The translations under genes were made by a program, and so were the position numbers. From contig JACGCK010000121.1 in the NCBI GenBank assembly GCA_014925825.1, forward strand, positions 1 to 64,000: a stretch of 64,000 nt of DNA. Reading direction: 5' to 3'. Below, piece after piece: positions 23,345 through 34,157 of this stretch; position 1 is the stretch's first letter, and each line of letters begins with the position of its first letter. The stretch is from Pholiota molesta. Taxonomy: Eukaryota > Basidiomycota > Agaricomycetes > Agaricales > Strophariaceae. The notes beneath the pieces were generated by a model. It did not search any database. It saw nothing but the letters and a program-made list of their open reading frames with translations, and was not told the origin of the DNA.

Positions 23345-24430
23345 TCAACCCCGGCCAGCGTCGACGTCCTCGCCAAAGAGGTCTATGAGCTGCATTGCCT
23401 GCCTGACACGCTCCGGGTGAGGATAGTTCACGTGTAGAGGGTACGCGCCAGTGTAGGTAATCGAGCCGTTGGAATGGATCATGGGTAACTTGGCCGGCTG
23501 AAGGGGATCTCCGTTGAGCGCATGTGCGACATAGCAATACCCGAACGGTTCGACAAGTCGCACACGTCGCTCGGGATGGCCGCGGGTATTGTTAAGCTCG
23601 GAAGCGTACCGGAGCACCGCCTTGAGTAATGCCGCAGGAACCTCGAGAACTTGACCGTCCGGGTAGGCGAGAAGGAAATCACCATTAGCCCCGAAGAAGA
23701 GCTTCGAAAATCCAGGCACCGGGTTATTGAGCGCCGGAACGGTCTGCAAGGCGTTGATGTTGGGTACGGGCAGTGCTGCGGCCGCGGGGGCAGGAGCGAA
23801 GAAGCCGGCGTTGTTATTCCCAAGAGCCGGAGCCTGAGGCGTCTGGGGAACGGACTGGGCAGCGTACATCGGAGCGGGGGTGTGAACAGGCGTAGGTGCG
23901 GGAGGGTCAACCATAACGACGTCACCGGACGCTGTACCTTGAGCGCCTAAGTCGAGCTGGTGATCGTGATGCTGATACTGATGGTTGATTGCCGAAGCAT
24001 CAGGATTGTTCGCGGATTGCGGGGCCGGGCCTACGATCACAGAAGCGCTGGACGAAGCTTCTTGTGGCGTCATGATCGTCTCGGCACCGGTGTATGGAAG
24101 CTGGCTGAGAGTATTGGCAGAGGTAGAAGCGATGTTCGAAGGCTCGGGATTGGAAGAACGTTGGGAACTTTGGAAAGGGAAGAATAAGCAGGGGGAGCAG
24201 GAGAATAGGAACAGGAGAAGTAGGAGAATAATGAATATAGTCGGAAGAAGGAACGGGAGGAGCGATGTCGGTGTCGTTGAGAAGAGAAGTGTGGTTGGAG
24301 GTGGCGTTGTCGATGGATTTAGAGGAAGAAGGAGTGTTGTTGGATGTGTTGAGAGATGGAGTGGAGGTGGAAGCGGTGGCAGATTGGGCGGCTTTGGACG
24401 CGCGCTTACTCTTGGTGGGGTGGAAGAGCT
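23345..24430 (-). pseudogene. C-terminal extension of the gypsy polyprotein, unknown domain
   Basis: Downstream of the chromodomain the polyprotein continues for some 300 residues: a Ser/Thr/Asn-rich linker, one frame change around 24190-24240, a Pro/Ala-rich stretch, and then a compact C-terminal block of about 110 residues (KLFFGANGDFLLAYPDGQVL, RVRLVEPFGYCYVAHALNGD, ERVRQAMQLIDLFGED) ending at a TGA near 23345. I do not recognise this block. It has normal globular composition with regular hydrophobics, so it is unlikely to be random readthrough. Confidence 0.6.
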
Positions 24431-24631
24431 CATGAGGACGATGATGATGGTTTGGGATGAAGATGAGGGATGCCTCGTCGCATTCCTGAGCCTTTATATA
24501 GTTTTCCGAGGGCTCAGTACCAAAAATAACCATCGACGTTCCAGCCGTAAAATTTTCATCCACCGTCGGTGGAGCAACGAGTGCGTCTATTCCGCTGACG
24601 CCCATAGCTTCCAAATATTGCTCTAAAGCGA

Positions 24632-26425
24632 TCAGATGACTCAGCTGATCGTAAGGTAGCCAGCTAGTGTCGCCTGTCTTAAATAACACCTTAAACATAG
24701 CACTTTTACCTCCTTTCTTATGTTCTAGAATTTTCTCAACCATCCACTCGCCGTCCAGATCTTCAAGGTCGAAGATCTGTGTATCCAAGCGCCCAGGAAA
24801 CAATTGATCATCGTTAGGCACATGAATCCTCAAAAGCGAAGCATGGAACACATCGTGAACACCTCTCCTGGTCAAAGTAACCGGCAACTTCACCCTGAAA
24901 GAATGATTCCCAAAGTCCTCCGTAATTTGATATGGCCCAATAAACTTAGGAGACAGCTTACGACTCATTCCCTTAGGCAGAGAAATATTCTTAGTAGAAA
25001 TATAAACAAAATCATTTACCACGAACGGCGCCTTAATACGCTTACGGTTCGCATTCCGAACTGACTTAACGCGCGCAGCAATATACAATCATGAGCACGC
25101 ATAACCGCAGAACGCATCTTTTTAGCGAATGCGCGCACGCCAGGAAAGCCGTCAGGCTTATCCGCGTCCCAAATAAACGATCGCGGCAAACGCCCATAAT
25201 TCAAGAAAAACGGCGCATAGCCCGTACTCTCCGAACGCGCAGAATTAATCGCAAACTCAATAGCAGGCAACTTCAAAACCCAATCTTTCTGATCTGGACT
25301 AATACTGACTCGTAACATTTGCCCAATTGTCTTATTAGCGCGCTCCGTCGCGCCATCAGACTCGGGATGGAAAGCGCTCGACATATTTAATTTAGTACCA
25401 ATCAGCTTATGCAGCTCCTGCCAGAAGTGACTCGTAAACAAGGGATCCCTATCACTGACTATAATCCTAGGCAAACCATGGTGTTTATAGACCTCAGCAA
25501 AAACCAACTCTGCAACCTGCTTAGCAGTATAATTAGTCCTACTAGGCACCAAGTGTACCATACTCGTAAACAAGTCAATAATAGTCGTAATGGAATCAAA
25601 AGTACCATCCCTATTTCGAGATTCTGGAAAAGGACCTACGAAATCAATGCCAATAGCTTCCCAAGGACGACTCTGAACCTCCAAAGGATTCAACAGCCCA
25701 TAGGGCTTATGATTACCAGATTTACTACGCCTACAAGTAACACAGGTCTCACAAAACTTCTCAATATCACTACTCATTGTTTTCCACCAGACGAACTCCC
25801 TAAGATAATCGTATGTCTTACGAAACCCTAAATGAGCCAACAAAGTATGGGCTTCGGAGATAATGATCTCGCGAACGGCGCGCCCTCCAGTGAACACATT
25901 AGGAATACACAGGAGCTTCTTGCCGTCCTGGGACAAGTACAACAGCTCGTCTTTATCGTCATAAACAAAATTCTTATGCGCTGACGGTCTCTCAACCACA
26001 GACTTAAACAGCGGGTCTTCATGATAATGACCTGCGATTACTGACTTCACGTTAATATTATCTAACTCTCCGTTCAAATCCAGATTCGGCGCAGCCGCAC
26101 CCTCATCCTCCTCTTCATCAGGAACCTCAACTGGTGCGTCAACCGTGTCCTTACTCCCAGAAGTACTCGCTACAGGAGTTTTCTGCGCCACCGGCACGCG
26201 CGCTGGGATGCGAATCACCAAGCGCTCGTTAGGCGCCGGTGGCGCCGGGCCTTTTAAAGTAAACGAATCCTTAACGCGAGCAGCGAACTCGTCCGAAGTT
26301 TCGGCGCGCCCAGTTTCAGCGCCTTCGCGCTCACGCGCTTTCTTAGATTTACGACCTACAAAGTTCGTAGCTGACATTGCACAAGCTCCAAGCCAACGAA
26401 CACAGGCGCCGCTACCACGTTGCAC
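24632..26425 (-). pseudogene. Retrotransposon integrase and chromodomain-like region
   Basis: The integrase shows the zinc-binding HH-CC region (HTLLAHLGFRKTYDYL...CETCVTCRRSK) and the D,D-35-E catalytic triad (IGIDFVGPF, IVSDRDPLF, HPESDGATERANKTI). A frame change near 25080 leads to the C-terminal integrase part (KLSPKFIGPYQI, VHDVFHASLL). A chromodomain-like segment follows (GEWMVEKILEHKKGG..., about 24632-24758), which in chromoviruses directs insertion to chromatin marks. The domains are clear, but the reading frame is not continuous. Confidence 0.85.
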
Positions 26426-27830
26426 GCCAACTCCATGGATTCTACCGTATCGTCATATTCTGTATATTCTGACGGCGCGCGCACAGTTCCCGGCGCATCA
26501 TTAGAATAAATACGCGATAGCGCATCACTCAAGATATTCTCAGTACCTGGGACATAAATTACTTCGAAATCAAATAAACTGATATTCTCAAGCCAGCGCG
26601 CCCTCCGTCCAGAGACATCGCGGTGCTGTAATATAGTCACCAAACCTTTGTGATCAGTATACCACCTAAAATGGACGCCTAATAATATATCCCTGTATCT
26701 CATCATAGTCTCCAAGCCAGCCAGCATCTCTATCTCATGAACAGGATAATTCTGTTGTGCCGGACTTAATTTCGCTGAGTAAAATGCCGCTACAGGTGCT
26801 GTTTTCCAGTCTTCACCCTGGCTAATCACACCAGCAATCCCAGTAATACAACCATCTGTAATTAAGTTAATCGGAGGAGCCCCCCTCCTATGATCAATTG
26901 GCCTCCTATGATGATCCTTACAAGAACTCGCTGATGCCTTAATTTGATCAAACGCTCGTTGATGCGTAAAATCCCAACGGAAAGGTACCGCATCGCTCGT
27001 AAGCGTATGAAGAACGCCCATCGGAATCCGTACGCGATCGATGTCATCTGCCAAATATCCGGCCGCGCCAAGGAAACCTCGCAGCAGATCGCGGTTGGTA
27101 GGCACTTTCCAGTTAATCAACTTGTCAACCTTGTGGGGATCCATCTGAATGCCGTCGTCGTCCACGATTCGGCCAAGGATCTTAACACGGTTGGCAATAA
27201 ATTCAAGTTTACCTTCAGACAAGTAGAACTTTTCCTTCTTCAGTATGTCCAATACAATTTTTACGTGCTCAATGTGTCCTTAAGAGTGTCCGAATAAATC
27301 ACAATGTCGTCCAAGTACACATCCATAAATCTTCCTATATGTTCCGAGAAGATATGATTCATAGAACTCTGATGCGTCGCCGGCGCATTAATGTCACCAA
27401 TCTGGAGTACGTTACTAACCATGTTACCATTTGGGGTCGCAAACACTGTTTTCCACACATCTCGAGGTTCCACGCGCGTCTGTTCGTACGCGTCTTTCAT
27501 ATCCAGAAGCGTCCGATAAGGTTTCAAAGACACGCGTCGCATGATACCTTCGATTTCTGGCAAAGGACTAGCCATCTTCTTAGTGTTCGCATTACGCGCT
27601 CTCAGATCTATTACAGTGCGAAGCTTCGGTGGTTCCCCATTTTTACTTGGTTTGGGAATATACATCATTGGCACCGATTCCTACTGCTCGTTACTTTCCA
27701 TCTACCTGTATTAATGTATGCCCTTCGCTTCTCAATCCATTGATCCATAAATGCTTCAGGACACCTAGCCGGTCGCCAAGGATAAACCTTCTCTTCGTCG
27801 ATCAAATCAATTCGATGATTGATCGCCCTT
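26356..27830 (-). pseudogene. Retrotransposon reverse transcriptase and RNase H
   Basis: Read in two or three frames. RT motifs are MMYIPKPSKNGEPPKLR, VIDLRARN, LLDMKDAYEQ and the catalytic MDVYLDDIVIYSD (YLDD codons near 27306-27317). The connection and RNase H region follows (FLGAAGYLADDI, NLITDGCITGIAGVISQ, WYTDHKGL, LSDALSR). These copy element RNA into DNA. Frame breaks near 27660 and 27255 make this copy inactive as read. Confidence 0.85.
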
Positions 27831-29473
27831 AACGGAGGGCAATTCTGTTTCCGCGGCTGTTTTACACAACGGCTCAGCTAAACTCTTAAGGTATTGACGC
27901 GCTTCCTCAAGATTAAGCTCACGAAGCACCGCTGATCTGGAAGCAAGGGTACGCACTGTTGATCCCTTGATTGGCAAGGCCGTATTACTCCCGATGACAA
28001 CTCGTGTATCATTAAATCCAACCATAACTCTATGCTGATATAAGAACGGCGTTCCTAATATGAGGTCATGGTTCGGTAAATTCATAATATCAAATGAGCG
28101 ACTTTCATTAATACCCTGGTACTTGAAATCCACTGTAGCTCTGTAATTCACCTTGGTCCTGGATCCTAATGCTGCCAATTGCACAGTAAGGGGAGTAGCT
28201 AACTCTTCCTTCTTAACCTTTAATTGATCTGCAAACGACGACGACATAAAGTCGCACAAAGATCCCGTATCAATAAGCGCCCGTGCAGGTTCTCCATTAA
28301 CATGAACCACTACTGTAATATAATTAGGCACAACGCGCGATGGATCCTTAGTTGCTGCTGCAGTCCGCATTACCGAAGGCAAAGTATCACTATCCGTTTG
28401 CGCAACTGCCATTCCAGCCGAAGCAGGTAGATCCCATTTATTATAGTCTTCAAAGATGGACCAATCTCCCATTTCTACTACTTTATGTTCCTGAACATCA
28501 CCGTTATCGTAGCTACTGAATATATCGAATTCATCCCATTCATCTGAATCAGAGTCTTCAAACTCGTCATCACTTGAATCCGAATAATCTAACAAGTCTG
28601 GAACCTGATCTTCGTCTTCCTCAGACTCGCCCTCCGGATTTTCGTAACCGAAAAGACGCCATAATCCGCTGTAGTCGAAATCAGGATCATGAACTACAAT
28701 AAGCCACCTACGCAATTGCCGTCTGAACCATACAGCAATATCAAATCGTGAATCCTGCACCAAGCGCGCTGAAAGCTCGAAGCTAACACTCAAATACCGA
28801 TCCCTGACTACATACACTTCACTATCTGGCAATCGGAACACTATATATCTTAATTCCAAAGCCTGCTTATCCCTCTTGGACCAAGCCAATATTCAGAGAA
28901 GGGCCTGCCACACTCAAGCCTCCAGGCTGCGTTCATCGCATAGTAATCCCACTGACGCCTACGCTTAAACCAGCGTGGCTGCAAAGTAACCCTCAGTTTA
29001 TTCCTTTGTGCACATTTAATGGCATACCAACGTCCAACTAAGAAATCGTCTCGCTCAGCCGCTGAACGCGGTAACAACTCATCAGCCAATGTAACATTAT
29101 CCAATATAGCCAAATGTCTCCCATTATCCGTTTCATAAACAAGGAATCGTTCAGACTCCATACCCTCAGTTACTGGATCGCCAGGAAAAGGTCGCGCGAG
29201 GTTCAAGGAGCGCTGAATAACATCGCACAGAGGTGATCCCAGCCGGGTTTGATCCCCCGACCTGTCATCATCCGCCAAAATGCGTACAGCATCTCCCACA
29301 TCCATCGCACATACACCACTATCCCAACTCACCGCTTCAGTAGCCTCGTCAAACACCGCACCAGCCATAGAACTCTCAACAGACATGTAGTACGTCGCGG
29401 CTTCGCCAGGCTGCTCGGTCGTGGACTCCAGCCCGGTGACGGAAGCTAGCTGCTCCTCGGTTTCGGTAATCAA
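27807..29473 (-). pseudogene. Retrotransposon linker and aspartic protease region
   Basis: Two frames overlap: 28850-29473 and 27807-28889. The protease active site ALIDTGS is at about 28262-28285, with the flap and second-half motif HDLILGTPF downstream, typical of retropepsins that cut Gag-Pol. Between the zinc knuckle and the protease are more than 400 residues, including a block rich in Trp and Arg (RWFKRRRQWDYYAMNAAW) and a very acidic stretch (DEFEDSDSDEWDEFD). That is longer than a usual gypsy linker. Confidence 0.75.
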
Positions 29474-29475
29474 AT

Positions 29476-31507
29476 CTACATTGAACGCGCGAGCGCCTGG
29501 TGGTCCTTTCTTAGCGCCCGGGGACTTAACCGACTGCCTATCAGGACAGTTACGTCCAATGTGTCCAGTCTTACCACAACCGTAGCACCGGATTTCCGCA
29601 GAGTCGTTAGTAGACTTCGACGTAGTACTCTTAATATCATTATTATTCCCATGAGATTTATTCTGACCATCTCCGGATTTGCTGTAAGAAGAATGGTGAC
29701 CATTCCTACCAGTATTACATCTTTCTGATATTTATTACCCTTGAACCCATTCCTGGTCCCATCAGAAGATCTCTCAGATGACTTGTTGTTATCACGGTTC
29801 GAAGTACCTTTGCTACGCGAAGTGTCCTTATGATGCGAGATTTATCACTATATTCCTTACGATTTCTCGCATCATATCGGCCATTTCGTGCCGCGTCGCG
29901 ACAGCCACGACTTCGTCCCAAGAAGCCTCCTTGAAATCTAAAACCTTCCTTCCCAAAGAGCAGTCTGTAGTTCTGTTCTCAGACCATTCCATAATTTATC
30001 AACTCGTTGCTGTTCATTGGAAGTACCAATAACCCTGAATAATAAGCTGACCTCGGCTGCAAAAGCCTTGACCGTCATCGATCCCTGAGTCAAATTGTCC
30101 AGTCTCCGACGTTGCTTCAACCGGTAATCCGGCGGGGAAACAGTAGTCGTAGAGACCTTTGAAAAAGTCCTCCAAGGCAAACAACGTCTCGCTAAGCATA
30201 ACCGTAGTCGTAAAATATTTCGCAGCTTTACCTTGCAAGTAATCCCCGCACCAAATAACTTGTTCCTCGGCGGCAAACGAGCTTCAATACAGAAGCGCCT
30301 ACACTGCATGACATACGTCGTATATTTGATCGCGTCTGCATCGCCATGATAAACTGTCGGCGTCGTCGGCATGATCGCACGGAAACGGCTGGGTGCCAAA
30401 GCAGTGGGCTGTTCAGGAGGGTTGTAAAGGTTGCTAGAGAAATGGGCCTCTCTTCCCTGAGGAGCCTGCTTAGCACCTATTTCCTCTAATAAATTCCTCC
30501 CAACTCTGCCATTTAACAAGCGCCCTACCATGCTATCCGGCGTCAATTGCGCGCTCGGTAATAATGTACCCGAAGTTCGCGGCGCATTCTTAGGCGTCGA
30601 AGTTCCTTGCAATATAAATCTTCTCAAATTCCTTAGACATAGGACTATCGGAAATGCGCTCAGTATGTGAATCTGCTCATTCCCGGCGCTTATTAAACTG
30701 ATCCGCTTTTTCCTTTTCCTTTTGCCATTCCTCGAACAATTTACTCATACGTTCTTCATGGATATTAATCCTGTCCGCGCGCTCTTCGGTCCCCCTTGTC
30801 TTGGGCGTCTGATGCGGCGGCTGATCTCTCACGGAGTGTTCAAGCCTCTCGTTATCCCGCGTTAACTCAGCAAATCGAACCCTCTGGGCCTCGGTGTTCA
30901 ATTCATGCTCAGAGATTCCAACATTGCCCCATTCGGCGGGATCGATCGTTTTCCCCTTCGAGGAAATCTTACCTATATTCTCAGACTCACTGTCTGTGTC
31001 CACAAGATCATGGAACACAGTCTCATCTGGACTGTCCTCTCTCTCAGGTGTGTTTCTCTTTCCCTCGAGAGCTTCTAATCTAACCAATATTTGATTCATA
31101 AGTGGTAATAACATTCCCACCTGCTGTTTACTTTCCGCGACGGCCTCCATGGCCTTAACAAATTCCTCAGTACGTACTACCTGACCTTGACCTTGATCAG
31201 CGCTATTACTCAACGGGGCCCGCCCTCCAGGCTGCGGCTCCTCCAACCGACGGTCGTTCTCAGACGCACCGCGGCTATTTTCAGAACTGTGAGGGTCGTC
31301 ACCCATCACATCATCACGCGCGCCTCCCTGGGCGGCTGTTATCGAGTTGGTGCCCACGACGCCGCCTGCCGCGGGTGTGGCCGCACCGGGATGGACAACA
31401 CTGTCCTTCGACTGGGCACCGCCGACTTCCTCGATCGGTCCCAACCCCTCAACACTAGGGGTACTTGGCTGCTTAGACTGCGAGCGCCCTCGTCTCACTG
31501 CCATCAC
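29476..31507 (-). pseudogene. Retrotransposon Gag region with CCHC zinc knuckle
   Basis: Starts at 31507 with a disordered, Ser/Gly/Glu-rich N-terminus and a coiled-coil stretch (KLFEEWQKEKEKADQF). It is then interrupted by a TGA near 30677 and frame changes near 30627, 29930 and 29705. The middle part has the retroviral-Gag-like core (VKAFAAEVSLLFRVIG, RVDKLWNGL). The nucleocapsid knuckle CYGCGKTGHIGRNC lies at about 29546-29587. Gag would package element RNA. As it stands it cannot be read as one protein. Confidence 0.8.
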
Positions 31508-31680
31508 AGCACAGCAAAAGCTAAAATAAAGTTAGGGTTTTTAATTAATTGACTACTCACCTGGAAGTCCTGGTTGATCAGACCGGGGTTATCCAAGGCT
31601 CGACGTCGTCGACGAAGTTAAATGAGTAAGCTCGGGGTGTTCCCGTAGAGTATCGAACCGATTCTCTCTTGTCAAAAATA

Positions 31681-31959
31681 TGTGACAAGGCGTGTTCCCA
31701 CGAGTCTTGCCACACGAGAACCCAAAAGACAGTTGAAGAGCTGAATTCCAGGCCGACTATCTACGTACACCAAGTCGGCCTTAAATACTCTACGGATGTC
31801 TAATACGTCATAACTAGATAGTTTTTAAACATAAGGTTTTTCGGAATATGGAGAGAGTGGGGAGTGTAAACAAAACGAAAGAAACAAATAAAAGTTCTAA
31901 GTCAATAAGATAAGATAAGATAAAGAGTCGTGCTGTGTGGTCGCTAGCGATCCGTCACA
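31681..31959 (-). repeat. 5' LTR of the gypsy element
   Basis: 279-bp partner of the left LTR, about 98.6 percent identical. Its outer edge abuts an MVNH-family upstream repeat (ATCGGCTACTAACG) directly, with no duplication of the left flank. Confidence 0.95.
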
Positions 31960-32228
31960 ATCGGCTACTAACGGTCATGACTCGAGCTCAACACAAGCGC
32001 AATTTTCACGTTTCAACCATGATGCCACTCTCACTTCAACGTAATCGATAACTCTCCTTCTAAAAGGTTCATTTGGTCGTCGTTCCCATTTGTTGATTCG
32101 AGATATCAAACTTGCAAGCTTCAAGCACTATATACGGTATGTTGTCCTGCCAGTGCATTGTCTGAAAGTATATGAGCAGTCTAAAGCATTTGAACAGCAT
32201 TTGAGCATCGACAACAACGTCCCCTAAG

Positions 32229-32612
32229 ATGGTGAACCACGTTGTCGGCCTGCTTCTCAGTTACAAGCAAATGGTCGAATTCGGCACTTTTCTTGCTGGA
32301 AAACCGTTGGCTCACGGAGACAATGCCTTCGGCTATTGTCGCAAGGAAGTCAGAAAATTCCAGCATCGCTTCATCGCCATCGATTACCCAAAGGGTTCGC
32401 TGAAAGGCAAGCTCATGTTGGTGTTATGGGACCACGACTCGGAGGTCGAGTTCAACCTGGAGAAGGCCAAGACGTCCAAACTCACAATGACGGCGAGGGA
32501 TTGGCTGAAGCAGCGTGGCGTTTCGGACACGGAGAATCTCAAGTTTGTGGACACCGAAGATACCTGGATCGAACAAGGTGCTCTACGCAGCCACGGGAAG
32601 TCTACCTCGTAA
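32229..32612 (+). CDS. MVNH-family small protein, copy 1 (unknown function)
   Basis: 127-residue single-exon protein, intact. It starts MVNHVVGLLLSYKQMVEFG and has conserved AGKPL, a central HRFIAIDYPKG, KLMLVLWDHDSE and the near-invariant TMTARDWLK and LKFVDTEDTWIEQ. It has no signal peptide; the N-terminal hydrophobic stretch is short. Charged and aromatic residues are spread as in a small alpha/beta globular protein. I recognise no known family. The upstream 270 bp (from ATCGGCTACTAACG to a TATATACG|GTATG box just before the gene) is repeated before the other copies, so promoter and gene were duplicated together. The 5' LTR of the gypsy element sits directly upstream of this repeated promoter. 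Confidence 0.75.
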   Translation: MVNHVVGLLLSYKQMVEFGTFLAGKPLAHGDNAFGYCRKEVRKFQHRFIAIDYPKGSLKGKLMLVLWDHDSEVEFNLEKAKTSKLTMTARDWLKQRGVSDTENLKFVDTEDTWIEQGALRSHGKSTS

Positions 32613-32761
32613 GGTACACAACTGATAGAATTCTCAACATAGTTCTCCGTACTTGTAGGTATATTTTATGAAAAAGAAAGGAATGAGTGTTGCATACAGT
32701 ACAAGAGGTCAGAATTAAAAAATCAAGCGCATTTCTGATTCCTGAAGCGTGCTAGAAAGAA

Positions 32762-33296
32762 ATCGGCTACTAACGCCATGAGGCCCATGACTCAAGTTGA
32801 ACACAAGCGCACCTTCCCTGGACTGGTTTAAGCGGTCTCTACCACGAACCACTCCATTCTCATCCCAACGCAATCGATATCTCTCCTTCAGCAGGTTCAT
32901 TTCGTCGTTTTATCGGAGTGTTAGCTGTTCATTGAAATATCAAGCTCAAGCTCAGCCTTCGAGCCTTTGATTAATACGGTTTGTTTTTCTTCATATCTAC
33001 AAATATTGATATGAGCAATAAGCGCTCTAACGCATTTTGAACAGCAGTTCGGCATTGACTCTTCTAAGATGGTGAACCACGTTGCCGGCCTCCTTCTCAG
33101 CTGGAAACAAATGCGTGAACTTAGAACATTTATAGCCGGAAAACCCTTGGGCCGCGACAAAATGGAGGCCTATCCCTTGTGTTTACGGGAAGTCGAAAAG
33201 ACAAACCATCGCTTGATAGTGTTCGATGGTAAAAGGGAGCGTAGAGTGCGGAAGGAGGGTATTCCTGAGCCTGCAGGACTGGCTGAGTTGGTTTGA
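32762..33296 (+). pseudogene. MVNH-family copy 2, truncated and fused to foreign DNA
   Basis: The upstream repeat starts at about 32762 (ATCGGCTACTAACG) and the ATG is at 33069. The family sequence runs MVNHVAGLLLSWKQMREL, AGKPLG and HRLIVFDG, then stops matching near 33227, at the point where other copies read DYPKG. The frame runs on to 33296 only by chance into an unrelated fragment. The conserved ARDWLK and VDTEDT half is missing, so this copy is probably non-functional. Confidence 0.75.
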
Positions 33297-33466
33297 TTGA
33301 TGCTAGTCGAACCTGGGGAATAGCCAATTCCCTGGGGAATCTGAGTGCTCGAACTTCCCGCCACGCTGCTCGTAGACTGCCTGCGAGAAGAGCTTCCAGA
33401 AGAAAATACGCTCTTCTTGGTGTTCGGTGTCGTTGACGGGGTATTGGGCGTGAGTAGGGTGGCCAT
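33227..33466 (-). pseudogene. Captured N-terminal fragment of an unrelated gene
   Basis: On the minus strand a start codon at 33466 opens a Ser/Thr/Pro-rich N-terminus (MATLLTPNTPSTTPNTKK) that runs to GIPSFRTLRSLLP. It looks like the disordered beginning of a real basidiomycete protein and then breaks at about 33227, where antisense MVNH sequence begins. The region 33467-33890 may be the upstream flank of the same source gene. Source and function are unknown. Confidence 0.5.
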
Positions 33467-34157
33467 AGTGTTCGAAGAACCAGGTTTGGTTAGACTCTAG
33501 AGGTGTAGTTTATGGGGAGACCAAAACCATGTTCAAGAAACGTCCGCCAAGGGGTCGAGAGCGTTGGTGTCGATGGCGGCTGAGTCCAAGGTTGGATTTC
33601 GCTGTGATGGCCCGTTGCACAAAAAGATCCCAGGAACTTTTCGGACCCTTTCACACTATTCTAAAAATGGAAACGCCTCTCGTGAAAGCTCGTGAAAGGC
33701 TGTGAAAGGCAACAGAAAATGCGGGGAAAACTCGAATGAAGGCGACATTCATTTACGAAGTAAAACAGAAAGTGAGTGAACGCACATAATTTCTTGTAGG
33801 TACAGTTGTGGAAATTATTCAAAAGCGGAACCGAAACGCGTGAACTAATTATAAGAACTTCAAGACAATTTGTTCGTAAAGACGCCGGCTTTCATACGAC
33901 ACGTCTTCATCACCTCCATTGTCACTCATAGTCCTTGAGTACTGGAGTAGCCAGCAGCGTTTGCCAGTTCTTGAAACTATTTCGATTCTCACCTTGTCCT
34001 CTTTCCCTAATCCCGATTGTTCATTCATACTTCAAGCTTCAAGCAAGGCTTGAAGCACCCTATAAGGTTTGTTTGTTCTACAATTTTGTCTGAAAGTATA
34101 TATGAGCCTTCTAACGCATTTGAGCAGCATTTGAGTATCGAGTACAACGTCTCTAAG

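Larger units (their letters stand above)
22813..31959 (-). mobile_element. Ty3/gypsy LTR retrotransposon, chromodomain-type, interior broken
   Basis: A 9.1 kb element on the minus strand bounded by near-identical 281/279-bp LTRs that begin TGTGAC and end GTCACA. Domain order on the minus strand is Gag with CCHC knuckle, protease, reverse transcriptase, RNase H, integrase, chromodomain-like region and a C-terminal extension; protease-RT-RH-IN order marks Ty3/gypsy. The interior has at least eight changes of frame and an in-frame stop, so this copy looks non-autonomous. A purine-rich GATGGAGGG lies just inside the 3' LTR (about 23098-23106) and could be the polypurine tract. I found no convincing tRNA primer site after the 5' LTR. 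The flanking 5-mers (AATAG left, ATCGG right) do not form a target-site duplication. Confidence 0.9.

Noticed and set aside
23960..24626. Plus-strand open frames across the retrotransposon 3' end
   Set aside because: Gly/Arg/Val-rich antisense of the Ser/Pro/Thr-rich polyprotein linker.
31640..31680. GGTTCGATAC (minus strand) just inside the 5' LTR as a primer-binding site
   Set aside because: It resembles a tRNA T-loop in sense orientation rather than the complement of a tRNA 3' end, and lies some 20 nt from the LTR. No TGG-type site adjoins the LTR.
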